From CAZNVG01 sp964576475 (GTDB taxonomy: Bacteria; Patescibacteriota; Saccharimonadia; Saccharimonadales; CAZNVG01): DNA of 64,000 nt. Where the stretch lies: positions 1-64,000 of the forward strand of contig CAZNVG010000003.1 in the NCBI GenBank assembly GCA_964576475.1. The letters are read 5' to 3'. Shown here in pieces: positions 34,213 through 42,589 of the stretch (its first letter is position 1; each line of letters starts with the position of its first letter). The notes beneath the pieces were generated by a model. That model was not told the DNA's origin and made no database searches. It worked only from the letters and a program-made list of their open reading frames with translations. A program made the position numbers and the translations under genes.

Positions 34213-34975
34213 TACACACGCACATATACACAGCGCAGACTACGCCATACCTATAACAGAGGCGATCGACCGAGCTAAAGAAGTAGGGGTCGCTAAGATT
34301 ATATGCGTGGGAACAGATGAGAAGGATAGTGCGTTGGCGGTGCAAGCTGCAGCGTCAAATGATAATTGTTGGGCTGCAATAGGTCTGCATCCTCATGAAG
34401 CAGCAAACTATACGCCAGTTGAGATCGACAGAGCGCTTGATCAATTAGCTTCGTTGGCCAGTTCTCCAAAAGTAGTAGCAATAGGAGAATGCGGTTTTGA
34501 CTACTATTACAACGATAAATCACACCATGCACTACAGGAGAAAATTCTGCGTTTCCAGATAGCGCTTGCGCTGAAACATGATCTAGCTATGATCTTTCAT
34601 GTGCGAAATGGCTTTGATGAATTCTGGCCAGTATTTGATGAATACAGCGGTATTCGTGGAGTGGTTCATAGTTTTAGCTCTGGACAAAGTGATATAAATC
34701 ACATATTATCCAGAGGCCTATTTGTGGGACTTAACGGGATAATGACTTTTTCGCGTGATGAATCGCAGCTCGCTGCTGCACGCGCCCTCCCACTCGAGAG
34801 TTTGGTACTTGAAACAGATGCGCCATACTTGACGCCTGTGCCAAAACGTGGTAAAGTAAACGAGCCAGCAAATGTGTCGCTGGTTGCACAGTTTCTCAGC
34901 GAGCTAAGAGGTGAATCGTACGATACTCTCGCACAAGTCACATCTCAGAACGCCGAAAAACTATTCACTATATAG
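34202..34975 (+). CDS. tatD: TatD family metal-dependent hydrolase
   Basis: 257 residues from ATG 34202, overlapping metG by 11 nt. DTHAHIH (metal His pair), IGECGFDYYY (Glu), FHVRNG and VVHSFSSG (His), and ETDAPYLTP (Asp) give the full two-metal site of TatD/YcfH. Relatives have 3'-5' DNase activity or act on nucleic acid ends. Cotranscribed with metG. Confidence 0.92.
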   Translation: MLIDTHAHIHSADYAIPITEAIDRAKEVGVAKIICVGTDEKDSALAVQAAASNDNCWAAIGLHPHEAANYTPVEIDRALDQLASLASSPKVVAIGECGFDYYYNDKSHHALQEKILRFQIALALKHDLAMIFHVRNGFDEFWPVFDEYSGIRGVVHSFSSGQSDINHILSRGLFVGLNGIMTFSRDESQLAAARALPLESLVLETDAPYLTPVPKRGKVNEPANVSLVAQFLSELRGESYDTLAQVTSQNAEKLFTI

Positions 34976-35003
34976 CAACTAATACAGGAGCAAGGGAGAA
35001 TTC

Positions 35004-35237
35004 ATGAATTCACTTTTCAACCAAGGTCAAGACTTCCTCAGCGCTGCTCGTGACGGTTTAGACGCCGTTTACGAATCTCAGCGTGGTGAACGTGATATCT
35101 CTGCTCCGATTGCATTTATTGGACGAGCCATCACAAATGCACGAGAAAACGTGCTATATACTGACGCGACTACAAACCTTGCCGGTGCTGAGTTAAGCGA
35201 ATTCCAGCCCGACTTGTACGATCACATTGGGAACTAA
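35004..35237 (+). CDS. Small hypothetical protein
   Basis: 77 residues, soluble, helix-rich (GQDFLSAARDGLDAVYESQRGE). GGGAG precedes the ATG by 6 nt. It ends 2 nt before the next gene and is probably coexpressed with it. No family recognised. Confidence 0.5.
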   Translation: MNSLFNQGQDFLSAARDGLDAVYESQRGERDISAPIAFIGRAITNARENVLYTDATTNLAGAELSEFQPDLYDHIGN

Positions 35238-35239
35238 CT

Positions 35240-35638
35240 ATGTCTCTTTTAGATTTTCTACCAAAACTACCACAGCGATCACCGCTTCGACGACGTGCGT
35301 TGACAGCACATGACCTTATTCGACGAGAAGCTGCCATTGGCGCCGAACTGTTCGGACCAATACCCGCAGGACATCGCCGTGAATTCTTTTGTTTGGATGA
35401 GAGTACCTGGATTTGGCACGAAGAATGGGTGGATCTTGACGGTAAACGCCAAGAAATTACGACTCGCTACGAAATTCGTGGTAACCAAGTAATTAAAGCG
35501 CAAGGTAGCCAACCGTACGTTACGGTAACCGGTCAAGAAGCCGACAACTTGCTTGAAGCAGTTTCTCTGTACTACCAGCGCGTTATGCGTGAAGTCTATA
35601 ACCGCCAGCCAGAAGCGGTTCCATCCCTGATACAATAG
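35240..35638 (+). CDS. Hypothetical protein
   Basis: 132 residues, basic N-terminus (PQRSPLRRRALTAHDLIRREA), then a small beta-rich domain (REFFCLDESTWIWHEEWVDLDGKRQEITTRYEI) resembling a lipocalin-like or SRPBCC-like sheet. No membrane segment. Partner of the preceding small gene by position. Function unknown. Confidence 0.5.
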   Translation: MSLLDFLPKLPQRSPLRRRALTAHDLIRREAAIGAELFGPIPAGHRREFFCLDESTWIWHEEWVDLDGKRQEITTRYEIRGNQVIKAQGSQPYVTVTGQEADNLLEAVSLYYQRVMREVYNRQPEAVPSLIQ

Positions 35639-35646
35639 TTTCTATT

Positions 35647-36789
35647 GTGAGTACTACCCAAAAACCAATCTATTTTGATTTTGCAGCTGCGACTCCAATC
35701 GCACCTGTTGTTTTGTCTGCCATGGAGCCGTATTTTGCTGAGCTGTTTTATAACCCTTCTGCAATATATTTGAGCTCGAAGTCTGTTCGCAGTGCACTAG
35801 AAGAGGCGCGCAGCTGTGTAGCGCGACTTGTTGGCGCGCGCAGTGGTGAGATTGTGTTTACTGCAGGAGCGACGGAGGCCAATAATCTTGCCATCCAGGG
35901 GATAGTAAGTGCCGATCCAAACAGTAAAGTCGTGCTGAGTAGTATCGAACATGATTCTGTAATGCATGCCGTGCCAGAGGATCGACGTATTGTGATACCA
36001 GTCGATACTAAAGGTCGAGTTGTGCTTGACGAGCTGTCCAGCAGCCTCAAAGATCCTGCAGTCGTACTCGTTAGTATTATGTACGCCAATAATGAAATCG
36101 GAACTGTGCAAGATTTGCGCGCCGTGCGTGAGTGCATTGATAACGCTAATCAAGACAGGGAAGTAAAAGTACTGTTACACACTGATGCGGCGCAGGCACC
36201 TAATTATCTGGATATTCATGCTACGCGACTTGGGGTTGATCTTATGACGCTCTCGGCAGCAAAGATCTATGGCCCAAAGCAAGTCGGCTGTCTGTATGTT
36301 CGAGCTGGCATTAGATTAAAGCCGCTCATTAACGGGGGTGGGCAAGAGTTTGGAATCAGAAGTGGTACCGAGAACGTCGCTGGAGTTATCGGATTCGCGA
36401 AAGCCCTTGAAGGAGCTCTCGACAAAAGACATAGCGAGTCAGACAGATTGAAAGCTATTCGTGAACGAGCTGTTGATGAAATAGCCGCAATTCCCGGTAT
36501 TAGTCTGAATGGTCACCAGAAACACATACTGCCAAATAACATCAACCTCTGCTTGCCTTCGCTGGATGGCGAAACTGCCGTAATGATGCTCGATGAATGG
36601 GGTGTGCAGGCTGCGACTGGCTCTGCATGTGGAGCGAGCAAAGACGGGCCAAGTCACGTACTTACGGCACTTGGCTTGAGCGTGGACGAGGCAGAGCGCA
36701 GCCTGCGGATTACATTTGGTCGTAGTACGACCCAAGATCAAGTGGACTACCTCATCACACTCCTACGGAAGTTGGCTAACCATGGGTGA
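35647..36789 (+). CDS. Cysteine desulfurase (IscS/NifS family)
   Basis: 380 residues from GTG 35647; TG-A-TACAAT at 35628-35636 lies 10 nt upstream. GATEANNLAIQG, HTDAAQAPNYL, the PLP Lys in SAAKIYGPKQVG, and the sulfur-carrying Cys in TGSACGASKDGPSH are present. It takes sulfur from cysteine for tRNA thiolation and Fe-S clusters. mnmA, 1.6 kb on, is the natural acceptor. The DUF218 gene begins inside its last codons. Confidence 0.9.
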   Translation: MSTTQKPIYFDFAAATPIAPVVLSAMEPYFAELFYNPSAIYLSSKSVRSALEEARSCVARLVGARSGEIVFTAGATEANNLAIQGIVSADPNSKVVLSSIEHDSVMHAVPEDRRIVIPVDTKGRVVLDELSSSLKDPAVVLVSIMYANNEIGTVQDLRAVRECIDNANQDREVKVLLHTDAAQAPNYLDIHATRLGVDLMTLSAAKIYGPKQVGCLYVRAGIRLKPLINGGGQEFGIRSGTENVAGVIGFAKALEGALDKRHSESDRLKAIRERAVDEIAAIPGISLNGHQKHILPNNINLCLPSLDGETAVMMLDEWGVQAATGSACGASKDGPSHVLTALGLSVDEAERSLRITFGRSTTQDQVDYLITLLRKLANHG

Positions 36790-37387
36790 GGTCCTCGGCT
36801 TTGTGCTTGGATTTATTAAAATCATGTGGAAATGGATCCTACTTGGTGTTGCGTTGTGTGTGCTGATTGCGCAGATCTGGAGTTTTCTAGGTCCAGTTGA
36901 TTCGTTGGAGAAAGCTGACGCAATCGTAGCTATAAGCGGTGGCGACACCGATGCGCGAGCGAGCGCCGCTATCCAGCTGTATCATGATGGTTGGGCTCCA
37001 AAGATTATATTCTCTGGTGCGGCACTTGACCCTCTGAGTCCGAGCAACGCAGCGGTCATGCGTGAGCGTGCGGTGCGAGGCGGGGTGCCAAGTGATGACG
37101 TTGTCATAGAAGAAAGTGCGGTAGATACAGCGCAAAACGCGCTTAAAAGTAATAAAATTCTCGAAAATCTAAAGGTGAAGAAAATCATCCTCGTAACTGC
37201 TGGATATCACCAACGCAGAGCATCAATGGAGTTCTCTCAAGCGACAGGTGGCACGATAAAAATCATAAATCATCCAACTGATGATAAGGATTGGTCTCAT
37301 TTGTGGTGGACGAATGTTCGAGGTTGGTGGTTAGCGATAAGTGAGCTTCTAAAGATATCAGTGATATGGCTGCGCGTGCATATATAA
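36782..37387 (+). CDS. DUF218 / YdcF-like membrane protein
   Basis: 201 residues from ATG 36782, overlapping the desulfurase by 8 nt. One membrane helix at about 11-37, then the DUF218 domain: AIVAISGGDTDARASAAIQLYHDGWAPKIIFSGA, ESAVDTAQNAL and ILVTAGYHQRRA. Members such as SanA and YdcF act at the envelope; the biochemical role is unclear. Operon with the desulfurase is probably only positional. Confidence 0.8.
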   Translation: MGEVLGFVLGFIKIMWKWILLGVALCVLIAQIWSFLGPVDSLEKADAIVAISGGDTDARASAAIQLYHDGWAPKIIFSGAALDPLSPSNAAVMRERAVRGGVPSDDVVIEESAVDTAQNALKSNKILENLKVKKIILVTAGYHQRRASMEFSQATGGTIKIINHPTDDKDWSHLWWTNVRGWWLAISELLKISVIWLRVHI

Positions 37388-37396
37388 AGTAAGTGA

Positions 37397-37546
37397 GGTC
37401 GCGTTTTTTTGTAGGTAAGTGGTTGTGGGGTAAAAACGCGACCAATGTGTTCGCCAAGGTGAGTATTGGTCAGGTCTCCCCCGTCAGACGCGTTTGCTGC
37501 TCGTTCGAGCAAACGGGTTTCTTGGTGTCTGATCGGGGGTTGGCTC
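37397..37546. repeat. Cluster of strong hairpins after the DUF218 gene
   Basis: GGTCGCGTTTTT (37397-37408) and AAAAACGCGACC (37432-37443) are exact complements; ACCAAT/ATTGGT encloses TTCGCCAAGGTGAG at 37450-37463; CCCCCGTCAGAC (37478-37489) pairs with 37527-37539 around a GTTTGCT/AGCAAAC stem. The stretch lies downstream of both the DUF218 gene and the minus-strand gene at 37552, so it may hold terminators for both, but its density is unusual. Confidence 0.6.
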
Positions 37547-37551
37547 GTCGC

Positions 37552-37743
37552 CTACCGTCGACGCACATTGCTGATTCGGCATGAGACCCAGCTGAACATG
37601 TCTCCGATCACGCGGATGATCAGCAGCCCAACGGTGGCGTAAAGGCCGACCAGGAGGAACGCGACCGCGATAAAAGAGAGCCCCAGCAGGATGTAGCCGA
37701 TGAAGGGCAGAAGGCCGTCCCAAAGCATGGACGAGATGAGCAT
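37552..37743 (-). CDS. Small membrane protein of the second island
   Basis: 63 residues, almost entirely hydrophobic: one or two helices spanning about 10-45, then a basic tail (CRISNVRRR). Codons are rich in G and C at third positions compared with metG or mnmA. GAGGAG precedes the ATG. It shares a 5'UTR hairpin with the gene at 37967. Function unknown; the length and shape recall small toxin-like or holin-like peptides, without proof. Confidence 0.55.
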   Translation of the reverse strand: MLISSMLWDGLLPFIGYILLGLSFIAVAFLLVGLYATVGLLIIRVIGDMFSWVSCRISNVRRR

Positions 37744-37772
37744 GGTGTCTCCTCAATGAGTCTGAAGTGCAA

Positions 37773-37789
37773 TTCGTCACCTTAACGAA
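37773..37789 (-). promoter_or_regulatory. Conserved 5'UTR hairpin, copy 2
   Basis: TTCGTTAAGGTGACGAA in the minus-strand RNA: a 6-bp stem with loop AAGGT, 29 nt before the start codon at 37743. Copy 1 is at 38321-38337. Confidence 0.6.
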
Positions 37790-37796
37790 TGAGTAA

Positions 37797-37825
37797 TTTA
37801 TAACATGAAAATGTAAAAGCCGCAA
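37797..37825 (-). promoter_or_regulatory. Promoter of the 37552-37743 gene
   Basis: TTGCGG (37825-37820), 17 nt, TGT-TATAAA (-10 at 37802-37797). The -35 box lies within the 3' arm of the preceding terminator-like stem. Confidence 0.6.
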
Positions 37826-37950
37826 TTGTTATGAATGAGTTTGATCCGTTGGTGGGATCAAAGTCGATTGCATATATTGCGGCTTGACGTCGAGGCGGTC
37901 TTGCCCTGAATGGTTTCTACGCACAGCGCAGGCTTCTTTTCCATTCAGGG
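37817..37950 (-). terminator. Two long hairpins between the second-island genes
   Basis: Reading minus: CCCTGAATGG (37950-37941) pairs exactly with 37913-37904; then AAGCCGCAAT (37885-37876) pairs with ATTGCGGCTT (37826-37817), which runs into TTACATTTT. The second is a likely terminator of the upstream gene; the first has no T-tract. Confidence 0.55.
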
Positions 37951-37966
37951 GAGGTGCAGAGCAATA

Positions 37967-38296
37967 TTAGCTCTGGCTCTGGTCTGTCTTGGCTTCGTTG
38001 ATGGGGTTGTAGGGGTCCTTGATCAGGTATCGGACGACCAATCCCATCACCACAGCGATCAGCAGAGCGCCACAGAGCTTCATGATGTTGCCTGAGCTGG
38101 CGTCGTAGGTCAGTCGATAGACACACTTCGCGACAGCGAACAGGCAAATCAGGGCAATGCCACCGTACAGGGTGAATTGGATCCGGGCAGACTGCATGAC
38201 GCGGTTGATCACTCGCTCGTCGATGACGAGCCAGAACACCAGGCCTGCAACCATGACGAATGCGACGGCGTACCCCAGGATTTTGACAAAGAGCAT
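37967..38296 (-). CDS. Membrane protein of the second island
   Basis: 109 residues with three hydrophobic helices (about 5-25, 43-60 and 77-92) and a polar tail ending TDQSQS. AGGAGG stands 4 nt before the ATG. GC-rich codons compared with surrounding housekeeping genes. No family recognised. Its own promoter, leader hairpin and terminator make it a self-contained unit. Confidence 0.55.
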   Translation of the reverse strand: MLFVKILGYAVAFVMVAGLVFWLVIDERVINRVMQSARIQFTLYGGIALICLFAVAKCVYRLTYDASSGNIMKLCGALLIAVVMGLVVRYLIKDPYNPINEAKTDQSQS

Positions 38297-38320
38297 GATC
38301 CTCCTAGTAGTGGAATCAAT

Positions 38321-38337
38321 TTCGCCACCTTGACGAA
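38321..38337 (-). promoter_or_regulatory. Conserved 5'UTR hairpin, copy 1
   Basis: TTCGTCAAGGTGGCGAA in the minus-strand RNA, 24 nt before the ATG at 38296. Compared with copy 2, base pair 5-13 changes from U-G to U-A and pair 6-12 from C-G to U-G, while the loop AAGGU is kept. Confidence 0.6.
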
Positions 38338-38342
38338 CCTAA

Positions 38343-38371
38343 ATTGTAGCATAAACACTATCAATTGTCAA
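38343..38371 (-). promoter_or_regulatory. Consensus promoter of the 37967-38296 gene
   Basis: TTGACA (38371-38366), 17-nt spacer, TGC-TACAAT (-10 at 38348-38343). Confidence 0.75.
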
Positions 38372-38384
38372 TAAGCATGACCTC

Positions 38385-38393
38385 TGTTATCAT
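38385..38393 (+). promoter_or_regulatory. Extended -10 box, leaderless start of mnmA
   Basis: TG-T-TATCAT, 6 nt (AGTTAT), then ATG 38400. Confidence 0.6.
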
Positions 38394-38399
38394 AGTTAT

Positions 38400-39437
38400 A
38401 TGAGTAAAGTATTTGTTGGTATGAGTGGCGGCGTTGATTCTAGTGTGACAGCAGCTTTATTGCTCGAGCAAGGTCATGACGTTACAGGTGTTTATATGAA
38501 AAACTGGAGCCAAGATTTACCAGGCATGCCATGCCCGTGGAAAGAGGACTATCAAGACGCAAAACGTGTTGCAGTGCAACTGGGCATTCCATTCAAGCTA
38601 TACGATTTTGAGACTGAATATAAGTCGCAGGTCGTTGATTACATGGTGAGAGAATACAAAGCTGGCCACACACCAAATCCAGACATCATGTGTAACCAAG
38701 AGGTTAAATTCAAACTGTTTCTTGAGACGGCATTACATGATGGGGCGGACATGATTGCAACAGGACACTACGCTTCGGTTAAGAATGGCGCACTCTATAC
38801 AGCAAAAGATGCAAACAAGGACCAAACATACTTTCTTTACAGAGTGACGAGTGAGGCTTTGCAGCACACGCTATTCCCGCTTGGAGCGCTCACTAAGCCG
38901 GAGGTTCGTTCTCTAGCGGAGAAACGGAATCTTGTAACGGCACGAAAAAAGGAGTCTATGGGCATATGTTTTGTGGGCAAGGTGGGTATACGGGAGTTTT
39001 TGTCACAATACGTTGAAACAGAGGCTGGAGCTATCAAGGATCAGCATGGCGTAACGGTCGGAACGCATGACGGAGCAATTTTCTACACTATCGGACAGCG
39101 GCACGGCCTAGATGTTGGTGGTGGTATGCCATTCTACGTCACTGGCAAGGATATGCAGGCAAACATAGTGTTTGTGACTACGGATCTCAACGATGAACGT
39201 CTATGGAATGACAAGGTGACTTTGGGTGAGTTGCACTGGATTGGAGAGCAGCCGGATGATCAAAAACTCCATGTACGTACACGGCATCGTGCTCCGCTCG
39301 TTCCTGTTGCCGAGTATGAGATAGCCGACGCACGCATAACGCTACATCTTGGTGAAGAAATACGAGCGCTAACGCCCGGGCAATCTGCCGTGCTCTACGA
39401 TGGAGAGCGAGTGGTGGGCGGTGGTGTTATCGTCTAG
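38400..39437 (+). CDS. mnmA: tRNA-specific 2-thiouridylase
   Basis: 345 residues. GMSGGVDSSVTA is the PP-loop that adenylates uridine 34; CNQEVKF and GICFVGK hold the two catalytic Cys, and DQTYFLYRV the conserved tRNA-contact region. It makes s2U34 in the tRNAs for Glu, Gln and Lys, taking sulfur from a desulfurase such as the one at 35647. The C-terminal beta domains are complete. Leaderless promoter directly upstream. Confidence 0.95.
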   Translation: MSKVFVGMSGGVDSSVTAALLLEQGHDVTGVYMKNWSQDLPGMPCPWKEDYQDAKRVAVQLGIPFKLYDFETEYKSQVVDYMVREYKAGHTPNPDIMCNQEVKFKLFLETALHDGADMIATGHYASVKNGALYTAKDANKDQTYFLYRVTSEALQHTLFPLGALTKPEVRSLAEKRNLVTARKKESMGICFVGKVGIREFLSQYVETEAGAIKDQHGVTVGTHDGAIFYTIGQRHGLDVGGGMPFYVTGKDMQANIVFVTTDLNDERLWNDKVTLGELHWIGEQPDDQKLHVRTRHRAPLVPVAEYEIADARITLHLGEEIRALTPGQSAVLYDGERVVGGGVIV

Positions 39438-39579
39438 AATTTATGGTTGTAGGTGGCAGCGATTGGACGCGGCTTCTGCGGAACGAAAGTATACACATAC
39501 TCGCAATCAAGCCGATAACTAAGACAACTGCGACTGTTTGGCCAAGCGCAAAACCGGTATTCTCGTGAATGCGTTTCAT
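39427..39579 (-). CDS. 50-residue single-pass membrane protein
   Basis: A short ORF overlapping the mnmA stop tail-to-tail by 11 nt. It starts MKRIHENTGFALGQ, has a helix from about residue 14 to 34 (TVAVVLVIGLIASMCIL) and a basic end FRRSRVQSLPP. A TATACT box lies 7 nt before the ATG, matching the leaderless pattern, which is the main reason to believe it. Function unknown. Confidence 0.5.
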   Translation of the reverse strand: MKRIHENTGFALGQTVAVVLVIGLIASMCILSFRRSRVQSLPPTTINSRR

Positions 39580-39586
39580 AGCAAGC

Positions 39587-39592
39587 AGTATA
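39587..39592 (-). promoter_or_regulatory. -10 box TATACT, leaderless start of the 50-residue protein
   Basis: TATACT, 7 nt, ATG 39579 on the minus strand; no TG extension. Confidence 0.5.
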
Positions 39593-40252
39593 CTACTTGA
39601 ATCCAAACAGACCGAGTAGAAGTGCGGTAGACAGAGGCAGCAGTAGGTTATCCTGTCCCTTATGACTCAAGGCTTCCAATAATGTCAGTACTAAGCTGAT
39701 TATTATCAAAGGCACAACGTTGGCGTACAGTGAAATGCCTGCAAGAGAGTTAAAGACCAGGCTAATGATCGTAATAGTACTTAGAAAGAAGACACTGCTC
39801 CCGACATATGTTTTCCAGTGGTTGTTTATAAGATAATATTTCCGTTTGCCTAGTCTAAGTCCAATAATACTCGCGAGTGCGTCACTAATGCCGAGCACGA
39901 GTACGCCGCACACAAATCGCAAATCGTTTGATTCAAGTAATGCGAGCGCAGCGATGCCAATAGGAAACCACAGCTCTCCACGACCAGCGCGATGAGTGCT
40001 TTTAATAGAGTGAAATAGTTGCTTTTCACCCGCCACCCACATGACAAGTGCCAAGCCGACCATAAACGCCGCAATGAATGGTCTCGAAAACGCAATCGGC
40101 AACGCTGCTGCGAATACGCCTCCCACTATGTGCGTTGCTTTTCGCGCCAGCTCACTGTCTATTGGCCGTTTTGCTTGAAGGTACTCGATAACGCCAAATA
40201 TACAGCCATAAAGTCCGAGCACAAGGATAAGATTGAGCGTTGATGTCTGCAT
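39593..40252 (-). CDS. SEC59/DGK1/VTE5-type lipid alcohol kinase-like protein
   Basis: 219 residues, six to seven membrane helices. ELARKATHIVGG, GRGELWFPIG, LGISDALASIIGLRLGKRKYY and LEALSHKGQDNLLLPL are the polar motifs of CTP-dependent dolichol, diacylglycerol and phytol kinases. It may phosphorylate an isoprenoid alcohol in the membrane, for example undecaprenol. Placement next to no pathway gene leaves the substrate open. Confidence 0.7.
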   Translation of the reverse strand: MQTSTLNLILVLGLYGCIFGVIEYLQAKRPIDSELARKATHIVGGVFAAALPIAFSRPFIAAFMVGLALVMWVAGEKQLFHSIKSTHRAGRGELWFPIGIAALALLESNDLRFVCGVLVLGISDALASIIGLRLGKRKYYLINNHWKTYVGSSVFFLSTITIISLVFNSLAGISLYANVVPLIIISLVLTLLEALSHKGQDNLLLPLSTALLLGLFGFK

Positions 40253-40373
40253 AGGGGCTTTTTTTCTCGTCTACTGAAAGATCTGGTTCTACTCTAGCAC
40301 TCGTAGCTTTGACTTGTAAGGTATAAACTAGCTATTCTAAAGTGGTTACGCTAAATATACGGAGCGGCATTTT

Positions 40374-42555
40374 TTGGTTGACGAGACACAAGATGAAAAA
40401 TTAGACGAGTCAGCACCGACGCCTGGTACTGCTTTTAGTCCTGTCGCTCAGCCTCAGCACGATGATTCCCAGCAAGATGTAATTCCTGAGAAGACATCTC
40501 AACAATCAAACTCCCAGCACAAGTTGTCGCTGCCAAAGCTAGCTCGTTTTTCTTGGTCGCACAAGAATAAAAAATCTACAGCAAAACAAGAGTCCAGTGT
40601 TTCTGAAGAACACAAAGCGCGCGATGAAATGGTACAGAATATTTTTCATCGTGATGAAATTCTTAAANNNNNNNNNNACACAAGATGAAGAATTGGACGA
40701 AACAGTACCGACACCCGGTACTGCTTTTAAGCCCGTAAACCAGACAGCAAAAAGTGCATCGGATAAGCAACGCAGCGAAAAGCAATCTACATATTTGTTG
40801 ATGCCAGGGTTGCCACGGTTTAAGTGGTCACGCAAGAAAAAACCAGTAACACTGAAGCCTGAGATCGTTGTCTCTGAAGAGCAGAAAGCGCGCGATGAAA
40901 TGGTACAGAATATTTTTCATCGTGATGAAATTCTTAAACAGACACGGTTCAAATCTTCGCCGGCAGGGTTCAAAATTAAACCACTCGGACCTGCACCTAA
41001 AAACACGAAGCTGCCTATGCGGCTACTATACGGTGTTTTGACGATTGGCTTCATTCTCGGGGTTGGGCTGCTCATTACATTTTGGATTAAGGGACCTACC
41101 AAGAAAGACGAAGTCTCAACAGGGCAGCCAACTGTCGTGGAGAAAAAGGACATATCACAGCTGAGTGTTGGCATGATTGACGTTGATCTGACTAATTTCT
41201 ATCCAAACCCGAGCACGTCATTGGGTGACGTGGACATTAACCGACAAATATTTGAGCCACTTGTCGCAGTAGACATGGGTGGCAAAGCGACTGGTGTGCT
41301 TGCGCAGTCTTGGGAGCGAGAGAACGATACGACATGGGTATTCACAATTAAATCTAATGTTACATTTCATAGTAAACGTCAGATGACCGCTGAGGATGTA
41401 AAGGAAAGCTTGCTTCGTGCAAAAATAATTACGGGACTGAATATATATGCCGACACGATTAAGTCAGTAGAAGTTGTCAGTGACCAAAAGATTAAGATCC
41501 AAACACAGACTACCGATCCGCAGTTGCTTGTGAAGCTGTCGCGGATTTTTATCTTTGACCAAAAGTCCGACAAGACCATAGACGCCATCAATGGAACAGG
41601 GCCATATACGACTACTGCGCTGAAGTCCGTTGATAATAGTGAGTTGCAACTTGAGGCATTCTCTAACTACCACGGCAGTAAGGTGTATGTTCAGAAACTT
41701 ACCTTCAAAAGATACGATACAAATGATCAGTTGAAAGATGCGCTCCAGAAAAACGAGGTTCAAGTCACTGGTGAGTTGGCAGCGAACGAATTATCTGGAG
41801 ATCGAGTAAAGCAAATTACAGAAACAAAGCTCAAAAACAACACGGCTTATTTCCTCCTTATGAGTTCATCGAGAGTAGCGGCGCCTCTTAATAGTCTCGA
41901 TATGAGGAAAATAGTGGCTCGAAGTATCAGTGCATCGAAGCTTATTGAACAGACTAAGCTTCCAGCGGATACGCTCAGTCAATTCGCCCCCAAATCTGTC
42001 ATTGGATATGACGCCGCCCTATCTGTGCCTCGTCCAGATGATGTTGCTGCAAAGAAGGACTTTGAGTCTAAGACGGGCGAGAATGGTTTGAGTCTCAAGA
42101 TGGTATATAGGGAAAGTGACACTGCACTCGCAGATCGAATTGAACAGCAGCTTAGTAGTATTGGATTCGATATTACTAGCACCGCAAAGCCCGACTCGCA
42201 GATTTACGTCGCAGCAAAAACAAATAGCTATGACATAGTCCTGTTGCCGTACGTCTATCCGTTCGGTGATATCGCAAATGCAGTTAATGATCTGTTCCTG
42301 AAAAACTCAGCAGTAGGCGCAATGTATGAAAACTCAGAGGTAGCAAGCACACTGAGCACTTCAAGGAATCAACTCGACGAGAAAACTCGTACCGCGAGTC
42401 TTCGTAAGCTCAATAAGTTATTGGTAGAGTCGGTGGCTGCTGTGCCTATTTTTGAACAAACGACGACACTGTATGCGCCGTCCAATGCCGTGCTTAAACA
42501 ACAGTACGTAGACGGTTATTTGGGCGTCTATTTCTCTCAAATTGCTGGCAAATAA
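40374..42555 (+). CDS. Membrane-anchored peptide-binding (SBP family 5) protein, interrupted by gap
   Basis: A cytosolic Glu/Asp/Lys-rich tail, one membrane helix near IGFILGVGLLITFWI, and an outer family-5 solute-binding domain: DINRQIFEPLVAVDMGGKATGVLAQSWE, TWVFTIKSNVTFHSKRQMTAEDV and a final LNKLLVESVAAVPIFEQTTTLYAP. Such proteins bind oligopeptides for ABC import; no permease is adjacent. The tail appears twice, once on each side of the gap, both ending ARDEMVQNIFHRDEILK. Start TTG 40374 after GGAG is uncertain. Confidence 0.75.
40669..40678. other. Assembly gap (10 N) at a duplicated stretch
   Basis: The last 50 or so bases before the gap recur identically at about 40886-40937, and the first bases after it resemble 40384 onwards. 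The true gap length is unknown. Confidence 0.95.
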
Positions 42556-42574
42556 AGACCCTAGCTAGCCTAGG

Positions 42575-42583
42575 TGCTAAAAT
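42575..42583 (+). promoter_or_regulatory. Extended -10 box, leaderless start of the second DUF1801 gene
   Basis: TG-C-TAAAAT, 6 nt (GAGCCC), then ATG 42590. Confidence 0.6.
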
Positions 42584-42589
42584 GAGCCC

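Noticed and set aside
41979..42182. Minus-strand ORFs inside the solute-binding protein gene
   Set aside because: Shadows of a well-supported coding frame without start signals.
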